From Scytalidium lignicola (Eukaryota > Ascomycota > Leotiomycetes), in the NCBI GenBank assembly GCA_002812745.2, contig NCSJ02000192.1, positions 19,026-83,025 on the forward strand: 64,000 bases of DNA, in the 5' to 3' direction. The translations under genes and the position numbers were made by a program. Every line of letters begins with the position of its first letter. Position 1 is the stretch's first letter. The notes beneath the pieces were generated by a model. That model was not told the origin of the DNA and made no database searches. It was given only the letters and a program-made list of their open reading frames with translations. Of the stretch, positions 10,354 through 21,173 are shown in pieces.

Positions 10354-10997
10354 ATTGTATTGCCTTCGATGATGCAGGCCGACTCGTAAGGATTGGAAAT
10401 ATTAGTATAACAATAATAAGCTGTAGCTTGGATTAACTCTCAAAATATCCAGCCCCGCATGCAGCTGAACTGACGTATCTTTCACCACTCATTGCCTGAC
10501 CGCTCAATGATCTGACTGTGCTGTACTACGATATATACTACCACATTCATCCCTTGGAGCTCTAGATTACTGAACTTGATAATTACAGAAACTAATCGAG
10601 ATTAAAACTATAGAGTAGAAATTTGGAGGCATTCTTAATCACTCGACGTTCTTGTCTATTACAAAGCTATGCTGAAAGTGGAGATAAATTGCTTATTGAG
10701 AGGAGATGTCCAAAATATCTCACGTCTATACGATATATTTATTCTTCTCTCCTCTCTCCTCTCTTCCCCTCTTTTACTGACTTCCACGCTATCTCAATTA
10801 CACCAGTTTATAGCTAAATATGTGAGGCCTGTGTTGATATATTTGCTGGAAACTGAAGAAACAATTAGCAATAGAAAAGTTAATTTCTTTTTCGGCAGAA
10901 AGACAACTCCTACCAACACTAAAGCCGTCTCGAGTCGGATGCTTCTAGAAAAATCAATATGCAATCTTTTCACAAAATGAAATATATCATATGATTA
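10354..10997. other. Intergenic, nothing recognised
   Basis: An AT-rich stretch with a pyrimidine-rich run (about 10745-10775). The two overlapping frames at 10623-10980 have no domain and look like chance. Confidence 0.4.
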
Positions 10998-11778
10998 TCA
11001 CTTTATGTCCACAGGTTTCGGTCCAACCGGATCCTGGACGCCTCTATTAGGCTCCAAGCGCGAAAATATCAAAGCGATCTCATCGATGATGGGATTTCTA
11101 TAGCCTATTTCCGCTTCTCTGGAATACAACGCAATGATATTCTTTCCAGCTACGATGTGTAGGGAAGAGATGTCGTCCCTTTGCTGAAGCTGCCCGCAGA
11201 TAGTCAACAGAAGGCAAGCCATGAGTATGATGGCGATATCCGGATTCCGGTAATTACTCAATAAGCATAATGCCCTGCCGTAATGGATCAGGAACATTGT
11301 GTTCTCGGATGATGACGAAGTCGATTGTTCGTATTGTTGAAGGCTGAGAGATGATGTAGCTATTACGAGATGCTTGATGCTCTCCTCTATATGGCACGCC
11401 TGTAAAACCAGCGTCCTCCAGAAGGCTGGGCTTGCATAGCTGGCCAGGGCAGGAGCGCAGATTCATAGAAGAACTGGAAGGCGCTTCGAGCCTTCACGTC
11501 ACACTCTGGCCGGCCTGAACCGGTGGCGACTACGACAAACCCCACGGTGGATGGCCTCTTTGGAGCTTCATATCCGCCACATTTGCGCTGCGTATTGATG
11601 CAGCGTCTGCAAAATGGCTTTGCTTCGTCACATTTGATATGCCGATTCCTGTGCATGTTTAGTATGTTACTGAATATCTCGAGGGACGCTCTCTTGCTAC
11701 CGACTTGCAGGTAACACAACCCGTTCGAGTCCGCTTGAGGGATCCGTTGTTTGCCGGCCCCGATGATGAATACTGCAT
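10998..11778 (-). pseudogene. Truncated, frameshifted Zn(II)2Cys6 transcription factor
   Basis: Exon 1 (11778-11705) and exon 2 (from 11648), joined across a 56-bp intron, encode a perfect C6 zinc cluster: C-VT-C-KNRHIK-C-DEAKPF-C-RR-C-INTQRK-C. This is the DNA-binding domain of fungal binuclear-cluster activators. The frame then shifts in TCTGCGCTCCTGCC: deleting CT there restores the familiar ALASYASPAFWRTLVLQACH segment of the regulatory domain. That downstream frame stays open to TGA at 10998-11000. The total would be about 240 residues, less than half the usual length, so the gene is also 3'-truncated. The two-base change could be an assembly error, but the truncation would remain. Confidence 0.8.
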
Positions 11779-12381
11779 GACGCCTGGCTTTAGAGCAGTA
11801 GAGTTAAATAGTCTCTAGCATATTTCCCTCGTAAAGTCCTATGCTCAAGTTGGCAGAAATGATTACGCACTGCACAGTTGCAAAAGTTGAAGATGAAAAC
11901 CCATATACGCGTGGAAGAGTGGATAACTGCGAGCCGGCTCGCAAACAGCTAGTTACGTGAAGAAGCGCGGAATGTCTTTACTTTCACACAGCTATATTAA
12001 TTTCGGAAAAGCTAAACGCTTTTATATTAAGCTTGTATGAAATCTTCACTATTGCCTTCAATCTAATGAGATACTTCAAGGCTAAAAAGAATCAATAGAG
12101 GTTTTGTAATATCTCCGAATCTCCCCATCTTTGCCGTCTGGTGGGAGCCGCTCGCAAACTAACTGCTAGCTGCAGATCAAATTCAGCCTAGACCGAATAT
12201 GTATCCTCACGTACTTCGGGGTGGAATACTTAGATATTGTGATGTTTGCCACGATAAATTTATATAATGCAAAGTTATGTTCCTGATTCCCAAACACACA
12301 ATCAATCTCGCAATCAAAAGTCAACAATATACAAACCTCCCCTCGAACATATAGTCGGCCGTCTTTCTCTACACTTTGAAC
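11779..12381. other. Intergenic; likely promoter at its right end
   Basis: No gene is seen in about 600 bp. The last ~110 bases are rich in CA/TC with TATAATG near 12262 and precede an ATG at 12382. This resembles a fungal promoter and leader. Confidence 0.35.
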
Positions 12382-12785
12382 ATGTCTTTATTTCCACGTG
12401 ATCAGACAGTCGTCCTTGTTGAACAGGCTACGGCTACTGTTATCATTGGTACGTACGCGAACAGTATGAATTTTCAACTATCAAAAACAACTAGCTAATA
12501 ACAGCTACAGCTGGGGAAATACACCCATATCATATACGCACCTGTAAACGTACGTTTCATGTGAAAATGTCTCACAGGTATGATAATTGCCCCGACTCCG
12601 ACTCTATGACTTCATATGGCTTTTGCCATGGCTTGTCACGTGAGTGTATCAAATACCTGAGGCTACAACAGTCTCGAGCGAAGCGAGCTTCAAGAGGCTG
12701 GCACTCATATCAATGCCAGAGCCTTGTTATTATACCATTGAATAAAGTCGAGGCGTGGCAGAAATCAAATGGATCTTACAGATAA
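12382..12785 (+). CDS. Small hypothetical protein (tentative)
   Basis: ATG at 12382 with a promoter-like leader, followed by a plausible 56-bp intron (12449-12504, GTACGT donor, CTAAT branch, AACAG acceptor). Splicing gives 115 codons ending at 12785, overlapping the HET start at 12769 in another frame. I recognise no domain. The first 22 residues look protein-like; the rest looks less so, so this may be a gene remnant or the leader of the HET transcript. Confidence 0.2.
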
Positions 12786-14682
12786 TACTATCGATTACGA
12801 TCCAGTAGATGCGTCACGTCGCGAAATTCGGCTCCTTGTGCTGAAGCCAGCTCCTAACTTCGAGGACAACATCAACTGTGAACTTCGGAAAGTGTCTCTA
12901 TATGACAAGCCAGAATATGCCTCCTTATCATATGCCTGGGGTGACCCTTCTGTCACATCTCAAATTTTTGTTCATGGCCATCCGTTCATGGCGACCACGA
13001 GTTTAGTCTCCGCCCTAAGACATCTCAGATTGCGAGATGCAGCCCTTATATTATGGGTTGATGCCATCTCGATTAATCAAAGAGATCTTCGTGAGAGGTC
13101 GCAGCAGGTGGGATTCATGGCCGAAATCTACAGGTCCGCAGTTTACGACCTCCTATGGTTGGGTCCAGAAAACGAAGAAATCAGCCGAGCCTTAGCGATC
13201 TTTGACGACTCTTACATGCATGCCTTCTTTATGAAGCCTGGAACTATAAGTGTGAGTGAGGCATGGTCAATACTCCTGAGAAATGCACCTGTTTGGGGGA
13301 GGATTTGGGTAGTTCAAGAGCTTGTTTTCGCGAAAGATATATGGATCATCTGTGGTCATAAAACTGTGAGATGGCAAAACAAGTGGTATACCACTGAAAC
13401 AGGCTTCAAAGACGATATTAAACAAGAGATAGATGGATTGAGGTCTCGGACACCAACAGATCTCTTTAGTCTCTGGCGCCAGCTCCGTCACTTCCACTGT
13501 ACCGACCCGAGGGACCGCCTTTTTGCAATTATGGGTATGGCAAAAGATATCGGAGTCGTGCCCGACTATGAAACACAAGTGAAGGAGGTATTCGGTAGAA
13601 TTGCAAGGCAGATTATTTTGAAGCATCGCACGCTAGATTTGTTGAATTACTGTCGAAGCAAGCAATTGGTTAAATTTGCGTCTTTGTCGAGGACAGACAC
13701 GGAGTTTCTTGAGGCACTTCCAGCTGCTTTGAGACATAGGTGGACAGATCCTGATAGATGTTCATGGATTCCAGACTTTGTAAATCAAGAAAAACTTGAG
13801 AACGATCGTCTACCGGGGACCCGGTGGCACACCAATCCTGATACTGGGAAAAGACGTTGGACGGATCCTATTTTGGAAATCTCCCATCCAAACTCTAAAT
13901 TAAGCTCACATTGCCCTCAATGGGTTTTCTCGGAAGACTGTTTGGAAAATCTAGGAGCAAATCCTAACTCTTCAGAACTCCGGCTTAATGGTATCATAAT
14001 TGACAGGGTTGGGTCAATTCGGAGATCTAGCCAGCCTTTCCCAAAGTGTATGTCAACGGTTGATTTCTATGGACTATTTCATTTCAGATCCATTCAGCCT
14101 TTCCCGGAAAATACATCAGCGACTGACTTTTATGCACAAATATATAAAGAGCTTGCTATCTCTAAGCCAAAGGGTTGGAAATACTTCAACGGAGATAGCC
14201 TTCATAAGGCTTATTGGCGTACCATATTCTGCGATAGCATTGGTCATTCAAGGATTATTTCGCGACAAAGTAGATATCAGTGGAGGGAATATGTTCGGAA
14301 AGTAGAAAGAAAACCGATGAATATTGTTCCAAAGACTTTAATATCAATGTCATCGAAAGCAGCAAAAGAGAGCTATGACAGACGGATGGGGCGTGCATTT
14401 CATGAACTTGAATTAAACCTCCCGTGCAACAGTTCATATAATTTTTGCACTACCACTCAGGACTGTTTTGCAACTGTCCCATGTGAAGCGTTGTCTGGGG
14501 ACCTAATTTGTGCGTTAGAGGGCGGGCATGTTCCGTATATTCTTCGTCGCGTCGCTCAGAATCACAAAGAAGACTCAGTGGTTCTTATAGGGCCTGCATA
14601 TGTTCATGGATTTATGGACGGGAGAGTTCTTGAGCTACGGGACAATGAACGGGTTCAACAAGAGCTGTTTACCTTGATTTGA
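12769..14682 (+). CDS. HET-domain protein (heterokaryon incompatibility type)
   Basis: Single-exon gene of 637 residues with a complete HET domain (PF06985) near residues 47-190. Its signature runs are YASLSYAWGD, LILWVDAISINQRD, ERSQQVGFMAEIYRSA and RIWVVQELVFA. HET proteins act in non-self recognition and trigger cell death when incompatible strains fuse; the partner of this one is unknown. The C-terminus (VALIG-like AYVHGFMDGRVLEL) is the usual conserved tail of this subfamily. An internal duplication is visible around residues 419-450, where QPFPKCMSTVDFY is followed by QPFPENTSATDFY. No stop or frameshift is present, so it is the only intact HET gene in the window. The ATG at 12769 is the first in-frame start that includes the whole conserved region. 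Confidence 0.92.
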   Translation: MDLTDNTIDYDPVDASRREIRLLVLKPAPNFEDNINCELRKVSLYDKPEYASLSYAWGDPSVTSQIFVHGHPFMATTSLVSALRHLRLRDAALILWVDAISINQRDLRERSQQVGFMAEIYRSAVYDLLWLGPENEEISRALAIFDDSYMHAFFMKPGTISVSEAWSILLRNAPVWGRIWVVQELVFAKDIWIICGHKTVRWQNKWYTTETGFKDDIKQEIDGLRSRTPTDLFSLWRQLRHFHCTDPRDRLFAIMGMAKDIGVVPDYETQVKEVFGRIARQIILKHRTLDLLNYCRSKQLVKFASLSRTDTEFLEALPAALRHRWTDPDRCSWIPDFVNQEKLENDRLPGTRWHTNPDTGKRRWTDPILEISHPNSKLSSHCPQWVFSEDCLENLGANPNSSELRLNGIIIDRVGSIRRSSQPFPKCMSTVDFYGLFHFRSIQPFPENTSATDFYAQIYKELAISKPKGWKYFNGDSLHKAYWRTIFCDSIGHSRIISRQSRYQWREYVRKVERKPMNIVPKTLISMSSKAAKESYDRRMGRAFHELELNLPCNSSYNFCTTTQDCFATVPCEALSGDLICALEGGHVPYILRRVAQNHKEDSVVLIGPAYVHGFMDGRVLELRDNERVQQELFTLI

Positions 14683-15036
14683 AAAATGTCACAATCTAAG
14701 TTCGTAACAAGAACCTTGGTCAATACTTCACACATTCTGATGCATGTTTGGTGGTACACGGTTTAGAAAAAANTAAAAANTTTTAGATTACTCTATATAC
14801 TCTCCTGCTTTAATTAATTATTGAGTTATATTATCTCATGATTAATAACTTAAAAAGCTTGGTTTCTAGAATATTTTACGTAAACAGCAAGATCTCGTAC
14901 GAGCAACAGCTAAGGTTTTGAGGTAAACGAAGACAAGGTAGAGTAGTTACTCCTCTGAATTGTCTAGAACTCAGTTCTAACAGCATAAGCAGAACCAAAA
15001 ACCTGATGATAATTTCACTCGGATCTTTCAGACACA
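14683..15036. other. AT-rich gap with two N bases
   Basis: Contains N at 14773 and 14780 in A/T runs. A CTTTCAG acceptor-like site ends at 15031, just where the RBR frame opens, but I find no upstream exon with a good start. The missing 5' part of the RBR gene may have been lost here. Confidence 0.45.
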
Positions 15037-17157
15037 TTGGTCTCCTTCAACGAATTCGGTCACATTCTCAAAGTCTCCCTCCTAATAGATTTCTCTATTG
15101 CATTGATTATAGGCCTTGGCCTTGGAACCGCTTGTGAAGCGGTTGTCGATATCCTTCGTAACTTAAGCTTCGACTTGAATGTCGACTGCGTTCGTATGCT
15201 TAGGCAGACGACATCGTCGGAAGTGAAAGCCACGGCGAAAGTGGAAGATACATTGTTTGCTAGAGAACTGAGCTCTAAGCTCAAGAGCCAAAGGTCAACC
15301 ATCAGTGCAGTGCCAGTGCCTATTAATTCCAGGGGGACAAGTTGCAGTAAAGCTCATATATCCTGGCACAAAGCTACTCGAAGTGTGTGGGTGAATTTCG
15401 GCAATGGTGAGATTGCAAACAGGATTGCACGGAAATTCAATGAAGGCAAGCATAAATGTTTAGGCCAGTCTGTTAAATCCTCCATTGGAAGGAAGAGTCC
15501 GAGTCGAGGTTTTTCGCACAACCTTGTAGCTTGGACTATTACATTGAGCGACGTGCCTAGCGATGCAACTTCCGAAAACATCAAAGCAGCTATCACATTG
15601 CTGCATGATAAACCACGGCACGTAGAGATAAGCGCTGTCAGCTACCGAGTTTCTGATGCAGAAGTGAGCGTTGAGGTCCGTTCGCTCCTAGAAGATCATG
15701 GCCTACTCGAGAGCTTCTATCTAGCCACCACATCCAAAGGGAAACGGGTGAAAGCTACGGCTTGGTTTCAAGATGAAGTAGACGCCAGGTCGGCATGCTC
15801 ACTGAACAATAGGCCACTTGACATCCTAAATAAGGGCAAACTAACTGTAACGCTACTCCAATCAGTGAAGATCAAAGTTTTCACGAATGTGTACTTCGCT
15901 TTGAAAAGCATGATCGACGAGAAAAACAAAACGTGGAAAGAACAGCATCTAGCGTTTCATGTATACACCGATACAATGCAACGGTTCACGACATTGAAAA
16001 TTGAGGGTGATAATACAAAAAATGTAGCCAATGCGCGCAAAAAACTTGATACCATTGTGAATAAAGTTGTCCTGACGGATGACAATAAACAAGTGCTTTG
16101 GGATTCAGCATTCAGCAGCAACGGAACCACGTACAAGAAGCTTAAATCAATCGAGGAGACACTCCATGTAGTCATCATTAGAGACAAATCAAGGCGCCAA
16201 CTCCAAGTTTACGGGTCTCTCGAGAAACTCAAGCATGTCTGTAGTAGAATCATCGACATAACCAGAGAGGCATCCTCTACAAGCTATGAAATCGACCTCA
16301 GACCCAATCAATTCTCTTGGACGATACGCGGTGGTTTCAGGAACATCGAACAAGCATTGGGAAATGACATTGCTGTGTTCAATGTGGTCTCGAAGAAAAT
16401 AACAATTAATGGTACACAACAACAATATGAAACGGCTTTAGCACTCCTGGACGGTAAGCGTGCCGTTGAAGCTCGTTCTCTCTCAGACAGCGCGTCTAGT
16501 CTCAAAGCCTGTCCGATATGCTTCTGCGAAGCCGAAAATCCCATCCAAACTTCGTGTAAGCATACATATTGCCTCGAATGCTTCGAAGGATTCTGTAAAT
16601 CCGCTGGATCGACTAGTAAAGAGAAATTTCAAATCAAGTGCGAAGGTGATCAAGGAACTTGCACAACCGTTTTCAGTCTGAGTGAACTGAAGGACCACCT
16701 CTCGTCATCCATCTTCGAAGTGGTTCTCAAGTCATCCTTTGAAGAGTACATTCAACGTCACCCTGATGCTTTTCGCTACTGCCCAACTCCAGATTGTGGC
16801 TATATTTACCGGTGCATTACAAGCCCAAGTAAAAAAGCTGCACACACCTGTCCAAACTGTTTCGAGCCAATTTGCACCTCTTGTCATGCAATACACGGTG
16901 ACTATACGTGCGCACAGTACAAAGACGGCTACGAAGCACTCAAAAAGTTGAAGAAAGAACTTAATATAAAAGACTGCCCCAGATGTACGACGCCGATGGA
17001 GAAGACCGAGGTATGCAATCATATGACCTGCGGAGGGTGCAAAGCGCACATCTGCTGGGTGTGTATGAAAGTGTTCGAAATGGCGAGGCCTTGTTACGAC
17101 CATATGAATAGAGAGCATGGTGGCATTGGACTTGGACTCGAACATTTTATGGATTAG
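15037..17157 (+). CDS. RBR-type (RING-IBR-RING2) E3 ubiquitin ligase, 5'-incomplete
   Basis: The C-terminal part is a clear RBR module. RING1 begins CPICFCEAENPIQTSCKHTY. The IBR includes YCPTPDCGY and CPNCFEPICTSCH. RING2 is CPRCTTPMEKTEVCNHMTC with the catalytic cysteine before NHM. RBR ligases pass ubiquitin through that cysteine to a substrate. The upstream ~450 residues match the RNA-binding/helicase-accessory region of large fungal IBR-finger proteins. The open frame begins at 15037 with TTG; the first ATG is at 15196 (MLRQTTSSEVK), giving 654 residues, while homologues extend further N-terminally. A TAA at 15010 closes the frame upstream, so the gene lacks an N-terminal exon or has lost it. 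The usual GCNHM reads VCNHM. It follows the HET gene in the same direction. Confidence 0.85.
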   Translation: MVSFNEFGHILKVSLLIDFSIALIIGLGLGTACEAVVDILRNLSFDLNVDCVRMLRQTTSSEVKATAKVEDTLFARELSSKLKSQRSTISAVPVPINSRGTSCSKAHISWHKATRSVWVNFGNGEIANRIARKFNEGKHKCLGQSVKSSIGRKSPSRGFSHNLVAWTITLSDVPSDATSENIKAAITLLHDKPRHVEISAVSYRVSDAEVSVEVRSLLEDHGLLESFYLATTSKGKRVKATAWFQDEVDARSACSLNNRPLDILNKGKLTVTLLQSVKIKVFTNVYFALKSMIDEKNKTWKEQHLAFHVYTDTMQRFTTLKIEGDNTKNVANARKKLDTIVNKVVLTDDNKQVLWDSAFSSNGTTYKKLKSIEETLHVVIIRDKSRRQLQVYGSLEKLKHVCSRIIDITREASSTSYEIDLRPNQFSWTIRGGFRNIEQALGNDIAVFNVVSKKITINGTQQQYETALALLDGKRAVEARSLSDSASSLKACPICFCEAENPIQTSCKHTYCLECFEGFCKSAGSTSKEKFQIKCEGDQGTCTTVFSLSELKDHLSSSIFEVVLKSSFEEYIQRHPDAFRYCPTPDCGYIYRCITSPSKKAAHTCPNCFEPICTSCHAIHGDYTCAQYKDGYEALKKLKKELNIKDCPRCTTPMEKTEVCNHMTCGGCKAHICWVCMKVFEMARPCYDHMNREHGGIGLGLEHFMD

Positions 17158-18150
17158 TTACCGAGACTTTGGATAGGATAGTTAATTTGTAAACCTGGCT
17201 TCAGGATATTCTAATCTACTTGGTAAAGCTCATTATTACTCTCCTAGCAGGCTCACTTGGGCTTAAATCCTTCACCCTTGATAGTCTCATGAAGCCAATA
17301 CAATTATTGACTGTCTAGGTTTGGATGTGTAATTCTCAAATTCCATAGGACCGTTCTTCGTAATAGTTCTGTTTCGCATGTGCTCTTTGCGATTTGCGTG
17401 ATATATTAATTAACAGGCAAAGTAAAGTAAAGTAGAAAGCGAGTGTGAAAGCGAGTGTAGTAGATAGCGGTTGTGCTGGATTTAAAATAGGTTGGAGCAG
17501 AGAATATTTGACAGGCAGTCGAAACTGTCACATAGTCCAGCGATCCGAAATATTTATAGCAGTCACACCATGTACGGCAGTGTTGAAGAGCAGTGAAACT
17601 GGAATCCCAGGGCCTCCTTCCTATCCCTGCATTTTAAAGCTAAGTTTAACAAGAAATGTAGATTTTTCGAGAAAACAGAAGTGTATATTAGACAGCTTGT
17701 TGCCTTTCTCCTTAGTGTAAGCTCGTAACTCTACCACATTACAGAAGGTCTGAACTTTGTCTTCAATGTCACTTCGTCCTTATTCAATCAAATGAACGGT
17801 ATTAACGTGTATTCTTCGTACAGCTTATGATTCACGTTAACATTAAATTTATAGCATTTCGTTGCACAGCCTTTTACCTTCTTGCAATGCTCACATGGAA
17901 CTGTAAGTAGCTCGACATTAATTGCACGACAAAGTGCATACCACGCAGTTAAATCGTTCTCTGCACCTTACCCTATGTACAGCTCGTTTTCTAGCGTATC
18001 TTGGTATCGGTTCTACGCATCGTCTAACTCGACATGGCTACGGCGCTACTCTTCGTGTTCAGCAAGTTGGCATACGAAGTAGCTGGTGGAACAATCAAAC
18101 GTTGGGAGAGAGGGGAAAGACGTCCAAATTGTTACCGTTTGCAATGCCGC
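17158..18150. other. Intergenic, nothing recognised
   Basis: About 1 kb between the RBR gene and the end of a minus-strand membrane-protein relic. Short plus-strand frames at 17445-18309 overlap each other and show no domain. I see no repeat. Confidence 0.4.
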
Positions 18151-20358
18151 TCATGGAGGCGCGGGAATGCTGACATTCTGCACAACCGGAGAGGAGCTCT
18201 GCGGTTGGTGTTGGACTGGATTGACAGCCGCGGCCAGGTTTTTGGCATGGTTAAGGTTGGCCAACTGGGACTGAGAATCATGCTGTGTAGAAGCGGGGAT
18301 GTCTTTTGAGGAACTGAGAAGATATTCTTCAACGAACGCAGTGAGTTAGCATGTCTTTGAAAGCAATTTGCATATGGGACTCTCTCTTACCAGAGACCGC
18401 CCAAATATAAGCGTAAATTGCCTGTGTGGCAATGTCAGCCGATACTGTCTGACCGTATCCAAATGCATCATCTTCGAATGTTGCACCAAAATTGGTACGA
18501 GCCCGCGCTTTAATATACACAATGAACCCGAAATCCATCCAAAGAGTAGTAGCAGCAAAGAAAGTCATGAAGTATTCTAATAACTCGTATCTTTCGAGCA
18601 ATACAACGCGTCCTTGAAGTTTCCGGAAAAGCAAAGTCTTCCCTAGATAAGGCATCACGGTGATGTGTTCCACGATCCAGCATAGGAGAGTAAAGGCAAA
18701 TGGACTTAATAACAAGAATTGCTGGAGTTTTATGGCCACTTTAAGATAGAACATGGGCCATCTTGACGCGGCATAACACGGCATGTCGATAAAGTCGTAA
18801 TGGTTCCGGGTATACATTTTCCCCCATAGATTGCCGGAGCCAGATGTCTGTACCATTAATGTGACGACTAACATGCATACAAAGACGAAGAGCTGTGGGA
18901 GAGAACGAATGGTTGTGTTTATTGACTCGTCTATTCTTTCAATTCTGTGTGAATAAAGACCGAGAAGGAGGAACATAGAGTTGCAAATGAGGTTTACAAC
19001 CAGCAGACTGATCACGAACTCATATAAACTCTACGCCGTCGAGGTCGCATAGACGAGACCGGCAATGCAGCCGAGAACACCGAACCATAGAACTGTATCC
19101 CAGAATGTTATGGCAGCGGTAATGAGGTTCTATCGCAGTTTATTGTTGACATTTTTGATATTCATGTTAAAGTAGGCGACTGTAGTCATCAAGAGAGTAG
19201 ACACCCCGGCAATGAATCCATAAGCAATGATAGCCTGTATTTATTTTCAATTAGCTTAGCAAACAAATATGATAATGAATTCAACGCACCCCAGTCCCAG
19301 CAATGTCTGCATCTCCACTATAGCCCAAGTTCATACAAGCAGGAAGAGCACAGGACGCAGCCGCAGTTACCAAAGCATTTTGCAAAGCTTTTGGAAGGAC
19401 ATTGGGTAAGCTCAAATTACCCACTCGCACTTTTTCGTAAATGGCGGTGATAGTCAAGTCGGACATGTTCTGATAGGGCTCCACTAATGACGACTTGAAT
19501 AAGGGCAGCCAACTCGGATCGGGGGAAGACTGTCTCGGCGTGGTGGTATTAAACACATTGTGCCACCAAAAATCAGCCGTTGCACTGCAATTTATGGTGA
19601 AGTCCAACGGAGGGATGAAAAAGCCGTCTAAATTGTTACATTGTTTGATGGCTTCATTTACCACTCCTTCTGTGGAATCGAGTAGCACGATGGTAGACCA
19701 ATACTCATTAGTGTCAACAATCCCAGTCGAAGCGTTGACATAAGGTAATGCGGGGCGCGAAGGCCGTTGTCGATGTAGGATAAGGCTGAAGAAGCTTGGG
19801 CGTGGGGTGGAAGGGTGAGGGTGAGGGTGAGGGTAAGGGGCGTCACAGCAATAAATAATCAATCATTTCAAGGCTGTGTACGAGATGTTGTCTCGCAACG
19901 CCATTTTGTTGACATAGCCACAGCCATTCAGGTGAAACCTTGGAACCGAAAATCCAGCTAAAAATGCACGATGAAGGAGTGTAGAAAGAGAGAAACCAAA
20001 TTACGTTTGATATGGCATCGTATGCTCGAGGCTCTCTTGGCAGGAAAGCCCTCGTCCCCTGCAAGAGCTTCACTGGCGCGGTCACTTATGCTAACTTACT
20101 GCTCGCTGTGGTAACCGCAGACGAGGAAGACCAAGCCTTCTTCGAGATCAATTCTAGATCAATTTTTTTTGGTTCTGGACAGCCTTGACCAGATTCCCAA
20201 AGACCAAGATAAAATCTTCCCGTAAAATTTGCCCATAATAATTCTTGAAGTGTCTGATTTATGAGACAACGCAAATCCTTGTTCACCCGCCGCCCCATTC
20301 CACTCGCCAACTGAAATTTACAGCAAAACGGAGGGTTATCACCCCCTAGCAAATTCAA
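18151..20358 (-). pseudogene. Decayed multi-pass membrane protein gene (fungal-specific family)
   Basis: Minus-strand pieces run in order like one 600-700-residue membrane protein. An N-terminal Cys/Gly-rich part (20358-20089) is followed by GTRAFLPREPRAYDAI, an extracellular part with NASTGIVDTNEYW and ASCALPACMNLGYSGDADIAG (19749-19300), several hydrophobic helices (19230-18400), and a polar tail ending at TGA 18151-18153. In-frame stops occur at 20086-20088 (TAA), 19130-19132 (TAG) and 19031-19033 (TAG). The TAA would be CAA and the TAGs CAG in the simplest reading, which fits RIP. At least two frame changes lie around a (CCCTCA)n tract near 19810-19840. Introns at about 19225-19290 and 18310-18405 have good borders. 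The family is often near HET genes; its function is unknown to me. Confidence 0.65.
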
Positions 20359-20366
20359 TAACTATG
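20296..20366. repeat. MITE terminal fragment at the 5' end of the membrane-protein relic
   Basis: CATTCCACTCG through CTGAAATTTAC, AGCAAAA and TAGCAAATTCAATAACTATG aligns with the left terminal repeat of the element at 24144 (CACTCCACCCG through CTGAAATTTAC, CGCAAAA and TAGCAAACTCAACAACCATA). In the two outer blocks about 43 of 53 bases agree, and most differences are C in the MITE and T here, as RIP would give. The fragment overlaps the first ~20 codons of the relic gene. Confidence 0.6.
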
Positions 20367-21173
20367 TTTATTTAGGCTTACGATTTTACAGGTTAATTAT
20401 TTATTCTATTATTATTATCTAAGTATTATAGTTAAGGCCACCAAAAACAACAACCGCTCCTAAAACCAACAACAATTCTAGGAGGGGCAGGATCATAAGA
20501 CCAGGCCGCCAAAGGTCCTAAACCTCTAGGAATCGAGTGATTCCCCAGGTGTTGTTGCCTATACGGATGTATGATTCCGACTAGGCAATTAGCTATATGA
20601 AGTCGCCTCATATATAGCTACAGAGGTCTATAAATAAGGAGTTATTTGCTCACTGTAGGTAGCTGAGTTATTCAGTCATTTTATTAGTCAATTAAGTTGT
20701 CATATATGCTACTTAGTACGATCGCTGTAACCTGATATTTTAACATCAGGAACATCGGTCTTAGGAATAATGGGTCTCGGTATAGTATATCCTCTTCCCT
20801 TTACAAAGTGCAAAAAGTGGCTAAAGTGAATGCTTCACTATAGCTAATTAAAGCTTAAAGTTCCCAAAACTACGGACAACTCTGACAATATGTTCTTAGC
20901 ATGCCCTGATTTTCGAGGCTATATCGTATATATAGGGTGACAAAACATGAAGGCAAGCTATCAAATGTCTTAACAGCTTTGGAACTCTCTGTATTGCAGA
21001 ATGGTTGTGTATCTGTTCTGCGAAAACTTCGATAATGCTGACCAGCAGAGGTATATATGGATTAACATACTGTGCTTATATCTCGATCGATCACAAACGA
21101 GATACTTCGGAAACTCGAGGTCTGGACTTTTACTCTCTGAGGGTTTTCGTTCTACAGGACAACCTAGAATAAT
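20367..21173. other. Intergenic with a solo LTR
   Basis: Apart from the LTR-like unit at 20550-20745 there is no convincing feature. A 63-codon frame at 21001-21192 has no domain. Confidence 0.45.
20550..20745. mobile_element. Probable solo LTR (196 bp)
   Basis: The unit starts TGTTGTTGCC and ends TTTTAACA, the TG...CA ends of LTR retrotransposons. Flanks are CCAGG on the left and TCAGG on the right, a five-base target duplication with one C/T difference. A TATAAATAAGGAG core promoter sits mid-unit, where the U3/R boundary is expected. No internal coding region is present, so it would be a solo LTR left by recombination. A second copy in the window was not found. Confidence 0.45.

Noticed and set aside
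19810..19840. Telomere-like GGGTGA repeats
   Set aside because: Only a few copies of a hexamer differing from TTAGGG, inside the relic membrane gene; a simple repeat.
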